A stretch of DNA of 22,575 nt from Tubiluchus corallicola (taxonomy: Eukaryota; Priapulida; Priapulimorpha; Priapulimorphida; Tubiluchidae): positions 12,022 through 34,596 of the forward strand of contig JAQGDQ010001565.1 in assembly GCA_030141605.1 (NCBI GenBank). The letters are read 5' to 3'. Shown here one piece after another: positions 19,242 through 22,575 of this stretch (within the stretch, counting starts at the first letter, position 1; each line of letters opens with the position of its first letter). A program made the translations under genes and the position numbers. The notes beneath the pieces were generated by a model. The model saw nothing but the letters and a program-made list of their open reading frames with translations, ran no database searches and had not been told where the DNA came from.

Positions 19242-19448
19242 GTATTTTAATTGCTTATTTTTACATATCCGTTTGGTGTCCTTACAAAAATAATATAGAA
19301 AATATGTATATATCTGAAGGGCGACCAGCTGAGCATAATGATGTCACAGTTTACTGAGCTTCATGTCTGCAAAGCATGTTGCTGCATTGAATTCCTTCCA
19401 GTAATTTACAATGACAAATAAATAATAATTATTTCTCTATTTTGCCAG

Positions 19449-19571
19449 ATATAAATGAGTGTGAAACTAACACAGATAGTTGCCATGCGGATGCCACATG
19501 TACGAATACAGTAAGCAGTTTTACATGTGCATGCAATACTGGATACGAGGGAACAGGTGTAACTTGCACAG
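19449..19571 (+). CDS. Exon 6: calcium-binding EGF domain 5
   Basis: Conservative D6E change (GAA), next to the first cysteine, plus three silent changes (CAT His13, GCG Ala14, AGT Ser24). This makes it one of the more diverged copies. It is followed by the shortest intron (197 bp). Confidence 0.93.
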
Positions 19572-19768
19572 GTATTTCAATTATGTCTACTTTTACATAT
19601 TCATCTGGTATCCTTTCAAAAATATGACAGAAAATACGTATATATCTGAAGGGCAACCAGCTGAGCATAATGATGTCACAGTTTGCTGAGCTTCTTGTTT
19701 GCAAAGCACGTTGCAGCATTAAATTTACAATAACAAAATTAATCGTTATTATTTCTTTGTTTTGCCAG

Positions 19769-19891
19769 ATATAAATGAGTGTGATACTAACACAGATAGT
19801 TGCCACGTAGATGCCACATGTACGAATACAGTAAGCAGCTTTACATGTGCATGCAATACTGGATATGAGGGAACAGGTGTAACTTGCACAG
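19769..19891 (+). CDS. Exon 7: calcium-binding EGF domain 6
   Basis: A14V change (GTA) in the loop between Cys12 and Cys18. Silent TAT for Tyr33, as in the exon at 18789. The preceding intron lacks about 10 bp around AAATTTACAATAACA. Confidence 0.93.
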
Positions 19892-20098
19892 GTATTTTAA
19901 CTGTTTATTTTTACATATCCGTCTGGTGTCCATACAAAAATATGATAGAAAATATGTATATATCTGAAGGGCAACCAGCTGAGCATAATGATGTCGCAGT
20001 TTGCTGAGCTTCATGTCTGCAAAGCATGTTGCTGCATTGAATTCCTTCCAGTAATTTACAATGGCAAATAAATAATAATTATTTCTCGGTTTTGCCAG

Positions 20099-20221
20099 AT
20101 ATAAATGAATGTGATACTAACACAGATAGTTGCCACGCAGATGCCACATGTACGAATACAGTAAGCAGCTTTACATGTGCATGCAATACTGGATACGAGG
20201 GAACTGGTGTAACTTGCACAG
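20099..20221 (+). CDS. Exon 8: calcium-binding EGF domain 7
   Basis: Protein identical to the consensus. It combines the GAA (Glu4) of the exon at 19119 with the ACT (Thr37) of the exon at 18127, so it is a mosaic suggesting gene conversion or unequal crossing-over inside the exon. Confidence 0.93.
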
Positions 20222-20431
20222 GTATTTCAATTATGTTTACTTTTACATATTCATCTGGTATCCTTTCAAAGATATGATAGAAAATATGTATATATCTGAA
20301 GGGCAACCAGCTGAGCATAATGATGTCACAGTTTTCTGAGCTTCATATCTGCAAAGCATGTTGCTGCACTAAATTACTTCTCGTAATTTACAATAACAAA
20401 ATTAATCGTTATTATTTCTTTGTTTTGTCAG

Positions 20432-20554
20432 ATATAAATGAGTGTGATACTAACACAGATAGCTGCCATGCAGATGCCACATGTACGAACACAGTAAGCA
20501 GCTTTACATGTGCATGCAATACTGGATACGAGGGAACAGGTGTAACTTGCACAG
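20432..20554 (+). CDS. Exon 9: calcium-binding EGF domain 8
   Basis: Protein identical to the consensus, with three silent changes (AGC Ser11, CAT His13, AAC Asn20). It is the only exon with acceptor TTTTGTCAG in place of TTTTGCCAG; the acceptor is still functional by sequence. Confidence 0.92.
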
Positions 20555-20763
20555 GTATTTCAATTATGTTTACTTTTACATATTCATCTGGTATTGTTTC
20601 AAAGATATGATAGAAAATATGTATATATCTGAAGGGCAACCAGCTGAGCATAATGATGTCGCAGTTTGCTTTGCTTCATGTCTGCAAAGCATGTTGCTGC
20701 ATTGAATTCCTTCCTGTAATTTACAATGACAAATAAATAATAATTATTTCTCTGTTTTGCCAG

Positions 20764-20886
20764 ATATAAATGAGTGTGATACTAACACAGATAGTTGCCA
20801 CGCAGATGCCACATGTACGAATACAGTAAGCAGCTTTACATGTGCATGCAATACTGGATACGAGGGAACAGGTGTAACTTGCACAG
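20764..20886 (+). CDS. Exon 10: calcium-binding EGF domain 9
   Basis: Matches the array consensus at every base. The following intron carries the CCGTCTGATGTC variant otherwise seen only after the first EGF exon, marking it as a copy of that unit. Confidence 0.93.
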
Positions 20887-21094
20887 GTATTTTAATTGTT
20901 TATTTTTACATATCCGTCTGATGTCCTTACAAAAACCGTATAGAAAATATGTATATATCTGAAGGGCAACCAGCTGAGCATAATGATGTCGCAGTTTGCT
21001 GAGCTTCATGTCTGCAAAGCATGTTGCTGCATTAAATTATTTCCAGTAATTTACAATGACAAAAGAAATAATAATTATTTCTCTGTTTTGCCAG

Positions 21095-21217
21095 ATATAA
21101 ATGAGTGTGATACTAACACAGATAGTTGCCACGCAGATGCCACATGTACGAATACAGTAAGCAGCTTTACATGTGCATGCAATACTGGATACGAGGGAAC
21201 AGGCGTAACTTGCACAG
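21095..21217 (+). CDS. Exon 11: calcium-binding EGF domain 10, last visible
   Basis: Protein identical to the consensus, with silent GGC (Gly38) as in the exon at 18458. Its donor is intact (CACAG|GTATTT), but the next intron leaves the repeat at about 21375 and enters a C/A-rich satellite. No further acceptor or exon is seen, so the protein must continue beyond the window, or the gene is broken or misassembled here. Confidence 0.92.
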
Positions 21218-21416
21218 GTATTTTAATTGCTTATTTTTACATATTCATCTGGTATCCTTTCAAAGATATGATAGAAAATATGTATATATCTGAAGGGCAA
21301 CCAGCTGAGTATAATGATGTCACAGTTTGCTGAGCTTCATGTCTGCAAAGCATGTTGCAGCATTAAATTTACAACTAGCCAAACCCCACAAAAAGAATTT
21401 TGTGCACAAATCAACA

Positions 21417-22142
21417 CAAAACCCACACCACACCACTCCACCTCATCACACCACACTGCACCACACCATACCACTCCACCACATCACACCACACTGCACC
21501 ACACCACCCAGCCACCTACACACCACACCACCCACACCATACCACTCCACCACATCACATCACACCACACTGCACCACCACTGCACCACCCACACACCAC
21601 ACCACACCACCCACACCATAATACTCCACCACATCACACCGCACAGCACCACACCATAACACCACACCACACAGCACCACACCATAACACCACACTGCAC
21701 CACACCACCCACCCACCTACACACCACACCGCACCACTCCATACCGCTGCAGCACACCGCACCACCCACACACCACACCACACCATACGACTCCACCACA
21801 TCACACCACACTGCACCACACCATACCACTGCACCGCACCACCCACACACCACACCACACCACCCACACCATACGACTCCACCACATCACACCACACCAT
21901 ACCACTGCACCACACCGCACCACCCACACACCACACCACACCACCCACACCATAATGCTCCACCACATCACACTGCACTGCACCACACCATAACACCACA
22001 CCGCACCACAACACCCACCCACCCACACACCACTCCACCCACTCCATACCACACTACCCACACCACACCCCACACACCCTATCACCCCACCACACCATCC
22101 ATAGCACAACACACAAAGCACACCACCACCACACTGCATCAA
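21417..22142. repeat. C/A-rich satellite of CCACA-type words
   Basis: About 725 bp built from CCACA, CACCA, CCCACA and CATACC words, almost without G on the plus strand. A loose higher-order period of about 80-90 bp is visible: CATACGACTCC at 21784 and 21870, and CATAATGCTCC at 21951. Frames across it (His-Thr-Pro-rich plus, Val-Trp-Cys-Gly-rich minus) are by-products. The minus strand is a GGTGTGG-type sequence with many GG pairs. Confidence 0.95.
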
Positions 22143-22464
22143 ATCCACCACCTCACGTGGTGATCATGATGTTGATGATGATGGTGGCAACGATGATGAC
22201 ACATATAGCACAAGCACCAATAGCACAGCATTACAACAAAACCATTCCAAACATTTTTCACAAATTTGAAACTATGTGCTATAATATAATAAATAGCAAA
22301 AGATTTTGAGTATAAATACACGTGTAATCAATAATGCGCGAACATCCTACCTAGTCCACATTTATAACACAAAGCCCGTAACATCATGTCTACTCTTTGT
22401 TTAACTAACGCAAAGCCTGTAGCTTTTTGCTGAATTAAAGTTATAAGATTATAGACAGAGTACA
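22143..22464. other. Non-coding flank of the satellite
   Basis: Begins with an inverted repeat CACCAC-CTCAC-GTGGTG and a short GATGAT run to about 22200, then AT-rich sequence with nothing recognised. Confidence 0.45.
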
Positions 22465-22575
22465 ATGGATGACGTCACAACAATGGCTTTGCGTCAGCAG
22501 TTTTCTAAGCGAAAATTGCCGAAAATAGAACTCCTAACTAACTCGTTGATACTCCTCTCGGTGGACCTGCCCTAA
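22465..22575 (+). CDS. Small open frame at window end, weak
   Basis: ATG to TAA, 36 codons (MDDVTTMALRQQFSKRKLPK onward), ending exactly at the last base. A perfect TGACGTCA palindrome overlaps codons 2-4. No domain and no splice evidence are seen. It could be a chance frame or part of a dispersed repeat. Confidence 0.12.
   Translation: MDDVTTMALRQQFSKRKLPKIELLTNSLILLSVDLP

Larger units (their letters stand above)
18061..21374 (+). repeat. Tandem exon-intron array, ten units of about 331 bp
   Basis: Each unit is a 123-bp exon plus an intron of 197-210 bp, and both parts are highly similar between units. Exon starts are 331, 331, 330, 330, 320, 330, 333, 332 and 331 bp apart. Introns fall into types: after exons 5, 7 and 8 they begin GTATTTCAATTATGT, the others GTATTTTAA. 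Units 9-10 repeat the diagnostic variants of units 1-2 (intron 1 and 9: CCGTCTGATGTC). Exon 3-intron 3-exon 4 matches exon 6-intron 6-exon 7, including TTTCTCGG and AATGAATGTG. The last unit ends inside its intron at AAATTTACAA. Confidence 0.95.

Noticed and set aside
19429-20651. Minus-strand frames across the EGF array
   Set aside because: Antisense shadows of the repeated EGF exons and introns.
21314-22151. His-Thr-Pro-rich and Val-Trp-Cys-Gly-rich proteins
   Set aside because: Satellite translations on both strands with no splice or domain support.

Overview
The window looks like nuclear DNA of an invertebrate animal, probably aquatic. The evidence is short exons with GT-AG borders, calcium-binding EGF (cbEGF) exons in the 1-1 phase typical of animal extracellular proteins, several non-LTR retrotransposon remnants, AT-rich intergenic DNA and a very large share of tandem repeats. 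I cannot name the species. No rRNA, tRNA, CRISPR, operon or bacterial gene is visible.

Left part (1-6.5 kb): two good exon candidates on the minus strand (9-191 and 5562-5665). Their splice phases fit each other, so they may be neighbouring exons of one unrecognised gene. The intervening intron would hold a palindromic (TAA)n block (233-690) and a 4.1-kb minisatellite of about 100 copies of a 40-bp unit (1264-5377). A longer minus-strand open frame (5481-6131) carries an in-frame 117-bp tandem duplication.

Middle part (6.5-16 kb): a graveyard of retroelement 3' ends and tandem repeats. It holds an 87-bp minisatellite, a non-LTR element with a large internal deletion that is still bounded by a 13-bp target-site duplication and an (AAG)n tail, and two CR1/L2-like C-terminal and 3'-UTR fragments. 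Four dispersed copies share a two-stem RNA hairpin whose pairing is kept by compensatory changes. Several element ends run straight into micro- or minisatellites: (GATTT)n, (TCTATG)n, (TAAATC)n, (AAG)n, (GA)n, (ATAAC)n and the 40-bp array.

Right part (16.1-21.2 kb): a plus-strand secreted-protein gene. Exon 1 encodes a probable signal peptide and a somatomedin-B-like domain and ends in phase 1. A 1.8-kb intron follows, then ten nearly identical 123-bp cbEGF exons, each with about 208 bp of nearly identical intron. Exons and introns were copied together, partly as two-exon blocks. The array breaks off at about 21375, and a C/A-rich (CCACA-type) satellite of about 0.7 kb follows. No later exon of the gene is visible, so its 3' end is probably outside the window.

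Most interesting: (1) the dispersed family with a covarying two-stem 3' hairpin, (2) the homogenised EGF exon/intron array behind a somatomedin-B exon, and (3) the pattern of retroelement tails turning into long tandem arrays. All were read by eye; no database search or folding program was run.
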